From positions 1 through 20,611 of the forward strand of contig CAYUIQ010000166.1 in assembly GCA_964444795.1 (NCBI GenBank): DNA of 20,611 nt, given 5' to 3'. Of the stretch, positions 7,613-16,429 are shown in pieces. How positions within the stretch are numbered: position 1 is the first letter of the stretch; each line of letters opens with the position of its first letter. Below the pieces are notes generated by a model that was not told the origin of the DNA, ran no database searches, and was given only the letters and a program-made list of their open reading frames with translations. The translations under genes were made by a program, and so were the position numbers. The DNA is from JABMRP01 sp964444795. Its GTDB lineage: Bacteria; Planctomycetota; Planctomycetia; Pirellulales; Thermoguttaceae.

Positions 7613-7657
7613 CGCACATCCGCCGCCTGCATTTATTCCGTACGGAAGCGTGTACGC

Positions 7658-8848
7658 ATGATTGACAAACTAGTCGTCAAATCGTTCAAATCCCTTGAAT
7701 CCGTGACGGTGGAATTGGGAAACGTCAACGTATTCATCGGAGCGAATGGCAGCGGGAAAAGCAACTTACTGGAAGCGCTCGGCGTTCTGTCGGCCGCGGC
7801 GGACGGCAAGGTGAACGACCTGACGTTACTGAATCGCGGCGTACGCCCCGGCGTCCCGGCGTTGTACAAGACTTCCTTCCCCAGTAAGAAGAGCCAACCA
7901 CGACACATCTTTTTCGGCGCGAGCAACAGTGACGCACAATATCAAGTGTCGCTCCATAATCCGCTCAAGGATCCGAAACCGGCATGGCGATTCAAGACGG
8001 AACTTTGGCAACAGGGCGACGAGAAGTTGGTTGGGAGTTCACCGGCCCGCCGTAAGAAGGCGAATCCCGAACAGGGACTCGCCGCCTTGGAAGCCGTTGA
8101 ACGTGATGAGGACGATCCCGCACTGCAGTTGCTGCGAGAATTGCAGGGATACGTAGTATTTGCCCCGACGACTCCCGTTCTGCGCGGAATTGCTCCTGAG
8201 CCACAACCTCGCAAACCGGTCGGCCTTTCCGGGGGGCAACTGCCCAACGCGATTCAAGAACTGATGGATTCCGGGCTGTTCTCAAGTGCTCATGCCGAGC
8301 GAGTCTGTGACGAAGCACTCGCGCTAGTTGACTGGGCCGAGTCGTTTGGTTCTGGACCAGCAACCAAAATCGCCTTGTCACCCGCGGCTGCCGCCTCGCA
8401 GCAAGTAGTGCGTTTCACGGATCGCTACATGCAGAAGAACCGAAACGTACTATCGGGTTACGACGCCAGTGAAGGTGCTTTGATTGTCTTGTTTCTCGCC
8501 GTGCTCGCGGGCCACGACCTGAGTCCCTCGCTCTGCGCGGTTGACAATGCGGACCACGGGCTCAATCCGCGTCTGGCTCGTGCATTGATGGGCAAGCTCT
8601 GCGACTGGTATCTCAATGCTCCCCGGCAGCGTCAGATCTTGCTGACCACTCACAATCCACTCGTTCTTGACGGTCTTCCCCTGCAAGACGAACGGGTCCG
8701 CTTGTTCACGGTGTCTCGAACGAATTCGGGCAGAACTGCCGTGCGCCGAGTGGAAGTGGAAGAGTCACTTCTGGCCAAGGCAGAGGAAGGATGGACACTC
8801 TCTCGCCTCTGGGTGATGGGACACCTGGGGGGCGTGCCGAATGTCTGA
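7658..8848 (+). CDS. AAA/ABC-type ATPase of the OLD/SMC-like class (defence candidate)
   Basis: A 396-residue cytosolic ATPase. Its N-terminus MIDKLVVKSFKSL is typical of RecF/OLD/AAA_21-like proteins. Walker A is GANGSGKS at 28-35, the ABC-signature-like DASEGAL spans 269-275, and TTHNP at 330-334 supplies the H-loop histidine H332. The Walker B position reads CAVDNADHGLNP: D296 is kept, but the usual catalytic Glu is N297, and the second acid of the common DEPE pattern is D299. The 115 or so residues after about 110 are variable and probably form the coiled or dimerisation insert. The start at 7658 is chosen because a strong promoter lies just upstream, GGAAG is nine bases away, and homology begins there. 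The stop overlaps the next gene by 8 bases. Paired ATPase and TOPRIM proteins are the core of OLD/Gabija/PARIS-type anti-phage systems; the role here is inferred. Confidence 0.85.
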   Translation: MIDKLVVKSFKSLESVTVELGNVNVFIGANGSGKSNLLEALGVLSAAADGKVNDLTLLNRGVRPGVPALYKTSFPSKKSQPRHIFFGASNSDAQYQVSLHNPLKDPKPAWRFKTELWQQGDEKLVGSSPARRKKANPEQGLAALEAVERDEDDPALQLLRELQGYVVFAPTTPVLRGIAPEPQPRKPVGLSGGQLPNAIQELMDSGLFSSAHAERVCDEALALVDWAESFGSGPATKIALSPAAAASQQVVRFTDRYMQKNRNVLSGYDASEGALIVLFLAVLAGHDLSPSLCAVDNADHGLNPRLARALMGKLCDWYLNAPRQRQILLTTHNPLVLDGLPLQDERVRLFTVSRTNSGRTAVRRVEVEESLLAKAEEGWTLSRLWVMGHLGGVPNV

Positions 8849-9551
8849 TCCCCTTCGGGTTGCGGCCGCCGTTGAGGGCCCAACCGATTCCATCGTCTTG
8901 TCCGCTGCAATAGAGTCTCTCTTGGCCGGCAAGGAGTTTGAATTCCAAACGCTACAGCCCGAGTTATCGGCGGCATTCGAGCCCCAAGGCGGCAAGACGG
9001 GACTTGGTTGGTCCGGTGTATATCGCTGGTGTCATCAAACCGCGGATCAAGGAAACGGCCGTGTGTCGCAATCTCCCCTGCTCGCGTTTCATGACCTGCT
9101 GATTGTCCAGGTCGATGCGGATGTCGCGGGCATGACCTACGAGAGTGGTAAGATCAAAGACGAAATAGGCGACCTTCCTTGCGAAAAACCATGTCCTCCG
9201 GCGAGTGATACGACCGACGCATTACGATCGGTGATCTTGCGTTGGATGGGAGAGACGGAAGTGCCAGATCGATTCGTTCTATGCACGCCCTCCAAGAGTA
9301 TGGAAGCCTGGGTCATGGTGGCCTTGTTTCCGAAGAACAAGGTTCTGGCAAGAAAAGGGTGGGAATGCCATGCTAACCCCGAGAAACAACTCGGCGTGCA
9401 GCCAAAGAAGCAACGCATTGGAAAGCGGATTAGCGACTACAAGGCCAAGAAGCCCGAATTCCTGGCCGCTTGGCCAAGAGTGAAAAGAAAGCTGACGGAG
9501 GCGAACCGGTTCTCCGTCGACTTTCTTGCCGCGATCGACAGCCTTCCCTGA
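8841..9551 (+). CDS. TOPRIM-like protein, probable nuclease/effector partner of the ATPase
   Basis: A 236-residue protein translationally coupled to the ATPase: its ATG lies inside the last codons of that gene (ATGTCTGA). VEGPTD at 11-16 supplies the first TOPRIM acid (E12), and LIVQVDADV at 87-95 supplies the DxD pair (D92, D94), in the order expected of TOPRIM/OLD nucleases and DUF4276-like proteins. A later motif, TPSKSMEAW at 149-157, resembles the conserved S-x-E-A-W of those families, followed by a basic helix-rich C-terminus (PKKQRIGKRISDYKAKK). There is no signal peptide. By analogy with AriB of PARIS, GajA or OLD proteins it may cut nucleic acid when released or activated by the ATPase; this is inference. 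I cannot assign a named family with certainty. It ends 18 bases before the convergent VIT/VWA gene. Confidence 0.75.
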   Translation: MSDPLRVAAAVEGPTDSIVLSAAIESLLAGKEFEFQTLQPELSAAFEPQGGKTGLGWSGVYRWCHQTADQGNGRVSQSPLLAFHDLLIVQVDADVAGMTYESGKIKDEIGDLPCEKPCPPASDTTDALRSVILRWMGETEVPDRFVLCTPSKSMEAWVMVALFPKNKVLARKGWECHANPEKQLGVQPKKQRIGKRISDYKAKKPEFLAAWPRVKRKLTEANRFSVDFLAAIDSLP

Positions 9552-9569
9552 CGGACTCCCGGGCCAACC

Positions 9570-11858
9570 CTACTCGACCTTATACAACTTGCCGCCTTCT
9601 TCGAGCATCAACTCGGCATCAGCCGGTTGGCTGGAGAGTACACCGCGCGCCGCGGGTGAAGCCTCGCGGACCAGGCGGAAGTACTCCTCGCTGAACCGCT
9701 TGATGACCTGCACCTTCTCGGCCAGTTCCTCCGGCTTGAGCTTGGCCACGTCGTACTCGTACCAGACGTTGCCGCGGCGGTAAAGCGTTCTGCCGGCCAC
9801 CGTGCGCACGGCTTCGGCCACCATCTCCTTGTCGCTGTCGATATCGCGGAACCGGGCGCCGGCCTTCTCCCCCGCGGCGGCCGACTCGGACGGCGCTCGC
9901 TCGGCTTCGAGCAAGTCCTTCTTCATATCGCGTTGCGAAAAGCCGGCGATCCCGTCGCTCTCTTCCAGGCGTCGCAACAGGCCGGCGGCACGCATCGCGC
10001 CGAACTGGGCTTCCGCCAGATCGCCCGGCGCGGCCTGATCGTCGGCCAGAAACGACGTGTACGGCGTGAGGATGCCGTGTTTGGTCGAAAGGGTGACCAA
10101 CTCGGTGATCAGTTCGTCGTTCTTGCCGTGCAGGTCCAGCTGGTCGATGATCTCGCCGATGCGGCGCATCGCCCAGAGCTTGGCCACGAAGGCGTACGAC
10201 TGGTCGTTACTCTCGTCGGCCAGTTCGACGGGAAAGTCGAACTTCTGCCGCTTGTCGCCCACGCTGCCGGTGATCGTCACCTTGGCCGGGCCGAACTTCT
10301 TGTGCCGACCGACAACAACCAACTGCTCGCCCTGGAACAGATCGCGGGGCTGGTCGGGATACATGCGGTTGACCGGATCTCCCTGCTCGGTGCGCACCTC
10401 GTCGAACTCGAATCTCACTGCCACGTCGGTCATCACCGGCGAACTGATTTTGCCGTACAGCCGGCTGACGTGCGTCTCGATGTCCTCGTCGGGACGCACG
10501 AACTCGCTCTGCCCGAAGTTAGCCCGGGACAATCGGTCCAGCAACCGGCTGTTCACGTCGTAGCCGACGCCGAAGTTGATCAGCCGGGCGCGCACCCGGT
10601 TGTTGCTCTTGGTGTTCTCGACGATCTTCGCTTCCTGCAACTCGCCGACGGTGGGCAAGCCGTCGGTCATGAAGAGGATGAAGTTCGGTTGCGACGAATC
10701 CTGGAGCATCTCCATCGCGGCGGTCAGCGCATCGTTGATGTTCGTACCCCCGCCGGCGTACAGGCCGTTGACAAACCCCACGGCCTTCTTTCGCGTTTTC
10801 TCGTTGTAGCGCTGCAGTTCGGGAGCCATCGTCTCGACGTCGGTATCGTAGACGACCACGTTGAACAGATCGCCCTCGCGCAGATTGTTCAGCACGTGGA
10901 TCAGCGCCTCCTGGGCTTGCTCGATCTTCTTACCGCTCATACTCCCCGACCGGTCGAACACGCAAACGACCGTCTTCCGCGGCCGCTCGGCGTTGGGTGA
11001 TTTGATCCGCGGGCTGGCCAGTAACAGGAAGTAGCCGTCTTCGCCCTTCTCGGGCCGATAGCTGATCACGCTGGCCCCCAACTTGCCCTTCGCCACGCCG
11101 TAAAACATGCGAAAATCGTTACTGGGCACCTGGTTTTCGACCGTGTAGCTAACCACGGCGTGATGCTCGTCGGGTCGTTTCACTTCGACCGAGTGCGTGG
11201 GACTGTAGATGCTCTTCAGCTCGATCGAACTCTCCACCGACACGCGGATATCGACCTTCTCGACCGGATGCGAGGTGTACTTGGCCGTGCCCAAGGGGAA
11301 GAGGAAATCGGTCAGCCGGCCGTCCTTCCGCAGCAATTGGTTGTAGCGGAGCGTCACTTTCCGCTCAGCGCCCGCGGGCACCGGGAAGACGCTCGTCTTG
11401 AACATGCCCGTGCCCATCCATTCCAACAAGGCCGGGTCCTGGTTGCGGCGGATATAGCTTTCGTAGATCGCCCGGGCTTCCTTGGCCGGCAGCAGCTTGG
11501 CCGGGAATTCCTTGCCGTCGACCATGAAGGTGAGCCGATCGATGGCCCCGTCGTAGGGCAACGGGAAGATGAACGAGACCTCCATCTGCCGGCTGCCCGT
11601 GTTGACGAACGACTGCCCCACCTGCACCTGGGCCACCTGATCGATCACCCGGGCGTTGACCTTGAGTTCCTTGATTTTGTACGACATCGGCGGCGTCGGC
11701 CGCGGACGCACGATGAGCCGTGGCAGCGGGGCCCGCTCGTTTGTATTGGTCACCACCAGCAGCCCCTGAGCCCAGGCGGCGGAAGTGGCCATCGCCAGGA
11801 ATCCGAAAACGGTGAGTGCGGCAAGTTTTCCTATCCGATCCGCTACGAGACGTTTCAT
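9570..11858 (-). CDS. Secreted VIT + von Willebrand factor A protein
   Basis: A 762-residue exported protein resembling inter-alpha-trypsin-inhibitor heavy chains. A signal peptide (MKRLVADRIGK then a hydrophobic stretch) ends AWA-QG near residue 30. The VIT domain spans about 58-180. The VWA domain spans about 294-470 with an intact MIDAS: D302, S304, S306 (DRSGS), T372 (GGGTN) and D399 (MTDG), so it should bind a divalent metal and a protein ligand. The C-terminal region has helical repeats and an acidic, Ala/Glu-rich linker (about 640-680). The start at 11858 is chosen because AAGGAG lies seven bases upstream and the signal peptide begins there; the longer frame to 12059 adds 67 unlikely residues. 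Function in planctomycetes is unproven, probably cell-surface or envelope assembly. It converges with the TOPRIM gene. Confidence 0.92.
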   Translation of the reverse strand: MKRLVADRIGKLAALTVFGFLAMATSAAWAQGLLVVTNTNERAPLPRLIVRPRPTPPMSYKIKELKVNARVIDQVAQVQVGQSFVNTGSRQMEVSFIFPLPYDGAIDRLTFMVDGKEFPAKLLPAKEARAIYESYIRRNQDPALLEWMGTGMFKTSVFPVPAGAERKVTLRYNQLLRKDGRLTDFLFPLGTAKYTSHPVEKVDIRVSVESSIELKSIYSPTHSVEVKRPDEHHAVVSYTVENQVPSNDFRMFYGVAKGKLGASVISYRPEKGEDGYFLLLASPRIKSPNAERPRKTVVCVFDRSGSMSGKKIEQAQEALIHVLNNLREGDLFNVVVYDTDVETMAPELQRYNEKTRKKAVGFVNGLYAGGGTNINDALTAAMEMLQDSSQPNFILFMTDGLPTVGELQEAKIVENTKSNNRVRARLINFGVGYDVNSRLLDRLSRANFGQSEFVRPDEDIETHVSRLYGKISSPVMTDVAVRFEFDEVRTEQGDPVNRMYPDQPRDLFQGEQLVVVGRHKKFGPAKVTITGSVGDKRQKFDFPVELADESNDQSYAFVAKLWAMRRIGEIIDQLDLHGKNDELITELVTLSTKHGILTPYTSFLADDQAAPGDLAEAQFGAMRAAGLLRRLEESDGIAGFSQRDMKKDLLEAERAPSESAAAGEKAGARFRDIDSDKEMVAEAVRTVAGRTLYRRGNVWYEYDVAKLKPEELAEKVQVIKRFSEEYFRLVREASPAARGVLSSQPADAELMLEEGGKLYKVE

Positions 11859-12029
11859 GGCCCGGCTCCTTCGATGAAAAGGCCCATTTTTGCAGAACAT
11901 CCACCATGCATGTTGGACGTTTTGGCGGCGGGAGAAGTTCCCGTGGCGACAAGCCCCCCAATAGAGCGATGGCGAATTCCGGACATCGGGTCCCCGGAAG
12001 AGCCAAAGGACGGCGGGAAGCGTCGGCGG

Positions 12030-12059
12030 GTGCCAATGCCTGCAAGCAGGCAGCGGCAC
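12030..12059. terminator. Hairpin 3' of the HzsA-like gene
   Basis: GTGCC-AA-TGCCTGC pairs with GCAGGCA-GC-GGCAC around an AA loop, giving 12 bp with one 2x2 internal mismatch. It lies 34 bases downstream of the stop of the minus-strand HzsA-like gene and so may end its transcript. There is no T-run, so it may instead be one of the dispersed palindromes frequent here. Confidence 0.45.
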
Positions 12060-12093
12060 ACCGGGATTGACAACCTCGGCCGAGTGGAGCCCC

Positions 12094-15000
12094 CTACTCG
12101 ACCTCGCAAACCACGCGGAAGCCCACGTTGACCACGCGTTGATACGACGCGTACGGCAGCCGGAACGACGAAGTGGCGCGGAGGGGCCGATCCGTCCACG
12201 AGCCGCCGCGCACGACCTTGCGGCCAGTCCGACTCATATCTTCCCGGCCATCGCGGTCGTCGTAGGGGTAAGGGGCATAACTCGATCGGGTCCACTCGGC
12301 CACGTTGCCATGCATGTTCTTCAAAGCCCACGGGTTGGGCTCGTATCCGGTCACGTCACGCGGATAGCTTGTCCCGTCGTTCACCCCGGCGATGAATGGA
12401 AACGGCGTCACACGCTCGCGTCCACCCGTCTGATCGGCCAGATTGGCAAACTTGGCGAAATTCTCGTCGGTGCCGCCGTACCACATGGCCGAATCGCTAC
12501 CGGCCCGGCAGGCCCATTCCCATTGCGCCTCGCTGGGCAATTCGAACGTCTCGCCCGTTTGCTCGCTCAGCCATCGGCAGAAGGTCTGCGCCTGTTGCCA
12601 GGTGACGCGGATGACCGGCTGCTCGGGCAGATTGGCCGCATGGCCACGCGTGCTGTGGTCTTTGCCTGAGCGGTCGATGTAGCGGCTGTCGTGCGCGGGA
12701 TCGAAGAGCGCGAACTGCTGGTTGCTGACCTCACAGGTGGCCATCCAGAACGGTTTCTCGACGTCGACGATCGCCGGAGGCCCTTCATCACGCGAACCCG
12801 TAGTGCTGCCCATGACGAACCGCCCGGGGGGGATCAACGACAACTCGATGGTCACGCCGTCGGTCAACTCGATCGTGCGCACCGTCCCAGCGCCGGCATC
12901 CTCCGCGGCCCGGGCCTGTTTCTCCCGCGCGTCGGCGGCCGAGAACGACCATTGGGCCAGTTGCGGAGTGCCGACGGTGTCTTTGGGCAACGGCTCGGGC
13001 ATGACCGGTTCGATCGGCCCACGCGCAAGATGGGCGGCAACGGTCGCGTCGTACTCGCTTTCCGGGTCGTCGGCCACGTTGGCGTAACACTTGGCCAGCT
13101 CGATTCGCCGCTCGATCTGATCCTGCCCTCGCCACTCCGGCGGTGCCCATTTCCCTCGATGCGGAGCGTTCAGATCGATCCACGCGGTCAGCCGCTGCCA
13201 GGCTTCTTCGTCCAGCGCCACGTTATGGTGCCCCTTCTCCAGCATCTGGATCAGTTCGCTGGTGCTGGCATGATACTCCATCGGCTCGGTCAGGTGGTAA
13301 TCGCTTTCGGGCCCGGGCCGCCGCACGTATTTCTGCAAGAACTGATACGACTTGTCTTGCCCGTAGTGCAATCGCACGCCCGGCTCGGCACCCCGAAGAT
13401 CGGCCGCCACGGTACCTTCGACTTGGTGCTCGCCGTCGTGACATCCGACGCAGTACTTATCCAACACGGGCTGCACTTCGTATTGATAGGAGAACGGGCG
13501 CGGCGGTCCATACCACGGATCGATCGACGAGGGCTTTCGCAGCCCGGCGGTCGTGCGGCGGTTGGCCACCACGTCGTTCTGCTTCTCGTGGCAACCGATG
13601 CAGGAGACCGTTTCCCCCGGCATACCGACCATCCAGCTTCGCATGATCTGCAACGCCCGGCCCTTTTCGTCGAGCGGTTGGATCGAGATGGGCGTGTTGG
13701 CGGGAATGCGAAACAGGGCCGATCCGTCGTTCTCGACCGGCACGGTGCCCAGGATCCGCTTGACGTCCCAACTCGACTCGACGCCCACGCTGGTGTGGCC
13801 GCCGGAACGGACGTGGGCGTAGTGATAGGAGAACAGTCGCAGCCGCTTGACCGCTCCCGGCGGAATGTCCTTCAGCCCCGGACCGGTGTAGACGTCGGTC
13901 AAATAGACGAGGGCATCGCCTCGCCGCGGATCGATTCGCTCGGGAACGACCGGCGGAGTGGGTACGGCACGCAGAGGCATCGGCTCCAACAGGGCCCCGT
14001 CGGGAAGCTCCTTGATGAGCGTCATGTTGTCGAATACATCGACCAGGTAGATACCCCAGACAGAACTCGCGGTCATTTTGCCGGCCACCAGGTGGTACTT
14101 CTCGCTCAGCGGATACGGGTGCAGAAACTGCGGCCAGACACCGTCGACCAGCCGGTCGCGAATGATCGGCTCGACCGGCTTACCCCGGCCGGGAATCTCC
14201 TGCACCACGCCGTCGGCCTCGTGGCGGCCCTGGGCCGGATCGACGATCAGCAGCCGCCCGCTTCGCGAGATGCCGTGATGTCCCCCGACAATGCCCACCA
14301 CCATGGTCGGATGGCCGGGGATCGGCCGGGCGTAGTAAAACGCGTTGGGGAAGTACGAATTGCTGCCGTAATACTCCGACTGGTTCGTGCCGTCCGGATT
14401 GCAGTGAAAGAGGATCCGCGTGAAGTAGTGCGGCGCGTCGGTGTATTCCCAGCGCAAGTACATCAGCCGCCCGTTGTTCAACACGGTGGGACACCAGTCG
14501 CTGTCCTGCTCGAACGTGAGTTGCCGAATCCCCTTCGTCCGGGGATCCAACAGGTAGAGGCAGGCCATCGGCTTGCCGCCGTTTTCACAGGGCAACCCCT
14601 GGAACGTGGCCGTCGACGTCGTGGCGATCTTGCCGCCCGGCAGGTAACACGAGTCGAAGAAATCGACGTCCGGCACGTCATCCGGCGTGAGTTGCCGCAC
14701 GTCGCTGCCGTCGATGTTCATCTCGAAAAGCTGCCACCGGTCGTGCGTACCGATCGACGAGAACATGACGCGCCCGGCATCGAAATGGAGGTCCATTTCG
14801 CAGAGGATCTCACCCGCGGGCGGTTTGTACAAAGTTTCCAGCGTCGCTTCACCGCGAAGATCCGAGAGCACGGCGATCTCGTTGTCCCAGCCGTTGTGGG
14901 GGATCGTGTCGTGGGTATGCGAGTTGAGGCTCGGCAGGCCCAAGCCACGGCTCATGGCCGTGCGTGCCCCGGCGCCCAAGTTGCGCCGCAGCACGAGAAG

Positions 15001-16179
15001 CTTGTCGAAATCCAACAGAGGATTGGCCAGCATCGCCTCGCGCTTCAGCGCGACGAACTGCTGGATCACCTCGGCAATTTGGGCGGTCGCCTCGGTATCC
15101 GAATCGGCGCGTATCGATTGGAGCCGCGGGAGTTCCCGCTGCACCTCGGCCAGGCGGTCGAGATACTGCTTGCCGTGCGGATAGCGCGATCCGAAGGTTC
15201 GGCTCATGTCTTCGATCGCCAGGCGAAGCGCCTCGACGTCGATCCGCTCCAACTCGGTCAGCCGATCATCGAATCGGCAAAGCCGCTGGTAAAACTCCAG
15301 CCATGCGACGTCGGAAGCAGGCGTATCGGCCTCAACGAGTCGCTGAAGGTCGCCTTCGAAGGCCGTGCGATACGATCCGAGTTCACCCAATGCCCGGTCG
15401 ATCAGTTCCTTTTCCACGGCAACGCTGCTCGGATCGTCGAACCAGCGCAAGTGGGCGTCCCCCAGATGTTGCCGCATCCGACCGCACTGCAAAGGAAAGT
15501 CCCGGTCGATCCGCTTCCAGAGAATCGAGTGGAGTGCGCCCGCCTTGATCGCGGTGGAGAAGTAGAAGCCGTGCGCGCCGCTGATGTTGTAGACCTTGCA
15601 GAGGAGCCGGTTCTCGCCGGGCGTGAGTTTCAGCACGGCCCGATCACTGTCGGGCGCTACGCCGCGGTTCTTCGGGAAGTTGACGATCCGCTTGCCGTTG
15701 AGCCATACGGCCAGACTGTCGTCGCTACCGAAACCGGCGGGCAACTTGGTGGCTCGCTTGACCCGGATCGTGCGGAACAAGTAGGTCGAGTCGGACCGGC
15801 GGCGGGTGGGCAGCGAATGGACCTTGCCGTCGACCAGTGCGGCCCGTTGCTGCCAGAGCGATTTTCCGTCGGGTCCCTTTGCTTCCAGGTCGACGCCCTG
15901 TTCGGGAAACAGCGCCTCGCCGAAGCTCTCCGTCGGCAGTGGACCGGTCGTGTACCAGGGGCCCATGGACACTTCCTCTTCATCCGCCGCCTCTTCTTCG
16001 CTGGGCAGATTTGCCCGGCAGGCCAACATGGTCTCGGCCCAGGTAGCCTCCTTCACGTAAACGGAAGCCGATCCACGCCCGGCCTGGGCCATCGTCGGAA
16101 TGAACACGGCCACGAAGGGCGCGGCGGCGAGAAAAACAATGAGGCGGTGGGAAGCCGGCGCATGATATCGTCGAGTCAT
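12094..16179 (-). CDS. Secreted HzsA-like, di-haem CXXCH protein with C-terminal SUMF1 domain
   Basis: A 1361-residue exported protein. A signal peptide (MTRRYHAPASHRLIVFLAAA, ending near TMAQAG) is followed by a beta-sandwich of PA14 or galactose-binding type (about 30-190) and a helical segment. A region resembling the hydrazine synthase alpha subunit follows (about 385-850), with beta-propeller-like repeats (LFEMNIDGSDVRQLT). Two c-type haem motifs follow, CIGCH at 860-864 and CVGCH at 910-914. The last ~265 residues form a SUMF1/FGE-sulfatase domain (MHGNVAEW, VVRGGSW, VGFRVV) lacking the catalytic Cys pair of true formylglycine-generating enzymes. Hydrazine synthesis itself is not implied: the family is widespread in non-anammox planctomycetes. 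The likely job is an extracytoplasmic electron-transfer or binding role. The start at 16179 is chosen for the signal peptide and a GGAG about ten bases upstream. Diverges from the glycoside hydrolase. Confidence 0.85.
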   Translation of the reverse strand: MTRRYHAPASHRLIVFLAAAPFVAVFIPTMAQAGRGSASVYVKEATWAETMLACRANLPSEEEAADEEEVSMGPWYTTGPLPTESFGEALFPEQGVDLEAKGPDGKSLWQQRAALVDGKVHSLPTRRRSDSTYLFRTIRVKRATKLPAGFGSDDSLAVWLNGKRIVNFPKNRGVAPDSDRAVLKLTPGENRLLCKVYNISGAHGFYFSTAIKAGALHSILWKRIDRDFPLQCGRMRQHLGDAHLRWFDDPSSVAVEKELIDRALGELGSYRTAFEGDLQRLVEADTPASDVAWLEFYQRLCRFDDRLTELERIDVEALRLAIEDMSRTFGSRYPHGKQYLDRLAEVQRELPRLQSIRADSDTEATAQIAEVIQQFVALKREAMLANPLLDFDKLLVLRRNLGAGARTAMSRGLGLPSLNSHTHDTIPHNGWDNEIAVLSDLRGEATLETLYKPPAGEILCEMDLHFDAGRVMFSSIGTHDRWQLFEMNIDGSDVRQLTPDDVPDVDFFDSCYLPGGKIATTSTATFQGLPCENGGKPMACLYLLDPRTKGIRQLTFEQDSDWCPTVLNNGRLMYLRWEYTDAPHYFTRILFHCNPDGTNQSEYYGSNSYFPNAFYYARPIPGHPTMVVGIVGGHHGISRSGRLLIVDPAQGRHEADGVVQEIPGRGKPVEPIIRDRLVDGVWPQFLHPYPLSEKYHLVAGKMTASSVWGIYLVDVFDNMTLIKELPDGALLEPMPLRAVPTPPVVPERIDPRRGDALVYLTDVYTGPGLKDIPPGAVKRLRLFSYHYAHVRSGGHTSVGVESSWDVKRILGTVPVENDGSALFRIPANTPISIQPLDEKGRALQIMRSWMVGMPGETVSCIGCHEKQNDVVANRRTTAGLRKPSSIDPWYGPPRPFSYQYEVQPVLDKYCVGCHDGEHQVEGTVAADLRGAEPGVRLHYGQDKSYQFLQKYVRRPGPESDYHLTEPMEYHASTSELIQMLEKGHHNVALDEEAWQRLTAWIDLNAPHRGKWAPPEWRGQDQIERRIELAKCYANVADDPESEYDATVAAHLARGPIEPVMPEPLPKDTVGTPQLAQWSFSAADAREKQARAAEDAGAGTVRTIELTDGVTIELSLIPPGRFVMGSTTGSRDEGPPAIVDVEKPFWMATCEVSNQQFALFDPAHDSRYIDRSGKDHSTRGHAANLPEQPVIRVTWQQAQTFCRWLSEQTGETFELPSEAQWEWACRAGSDSAMWYGGTDENFAKFANLADQTGGRERVTPFPFIAGVNDGTSYPRDVTGYEPNPWALKNMHGNVAEWTRSSYAPYPYDDRDGREDMSRTGRKVVRGGSWTDRPLRATSSFRLPYASYQRVVNVGFRVVCEVE

Positions 16180-16429
16180 ACTCGATATTCTCCGGGACGA
16201 AAGAGCGGTGGGGAGGGCGTTTTGGAACTCGTGAAGGAAAGTTGTGTGCCACTGCTTTCCATTCTTCAATTCTACGATTCTAACAGCCCCGGCAGAGAAA
16301 AGAAAGGTTGCAATCACCAGATAGCGGGGTAACGCTTGCGGCCCGGGAAGTTGCCCCATGCGGCGATTTCCTTTACTGTGGTGGGTTAATCAACCGTTCC
16401 ACCGCCTTAACTGTGGAGTCATGATAATC
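16180..16429. other. Divergent intergenic region
   Basis: The 250 bases between the HzsA-like gene (minus) and the glycoside hydrolase (plus) must hold both promoters. The centre (16255-16285) is AT-rich for this window. I could not assign a convincing -35/-10 pair to either strand. Confidence 0.4.

Noticed and set aside
7577..7657. Upstream in-frame start extending the ATPase by 27 residues
   Set aside because: A near-consensus promoter at 7583-7612 would place the transcript start after this ATG, and the extension lacks family similarity.
9933..11000. A 355-codon plus-strand frame antisense to the VIT/VWA gene
   Set aside because: The minus-strand frame has an intact VWA MIDAS and a strong ribosome binding site; this one has neither.
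12691..16332. A 1213-codon plus-strand open frame antisense to the HzsA-like gene
   Set aside because: It is the mirror of a real gene with signal peptide, haem motifs and SUMF1 domain. The antisense translation is rich in Arg, Pro and His with no domain; stop-free shadows are common at this GC content.
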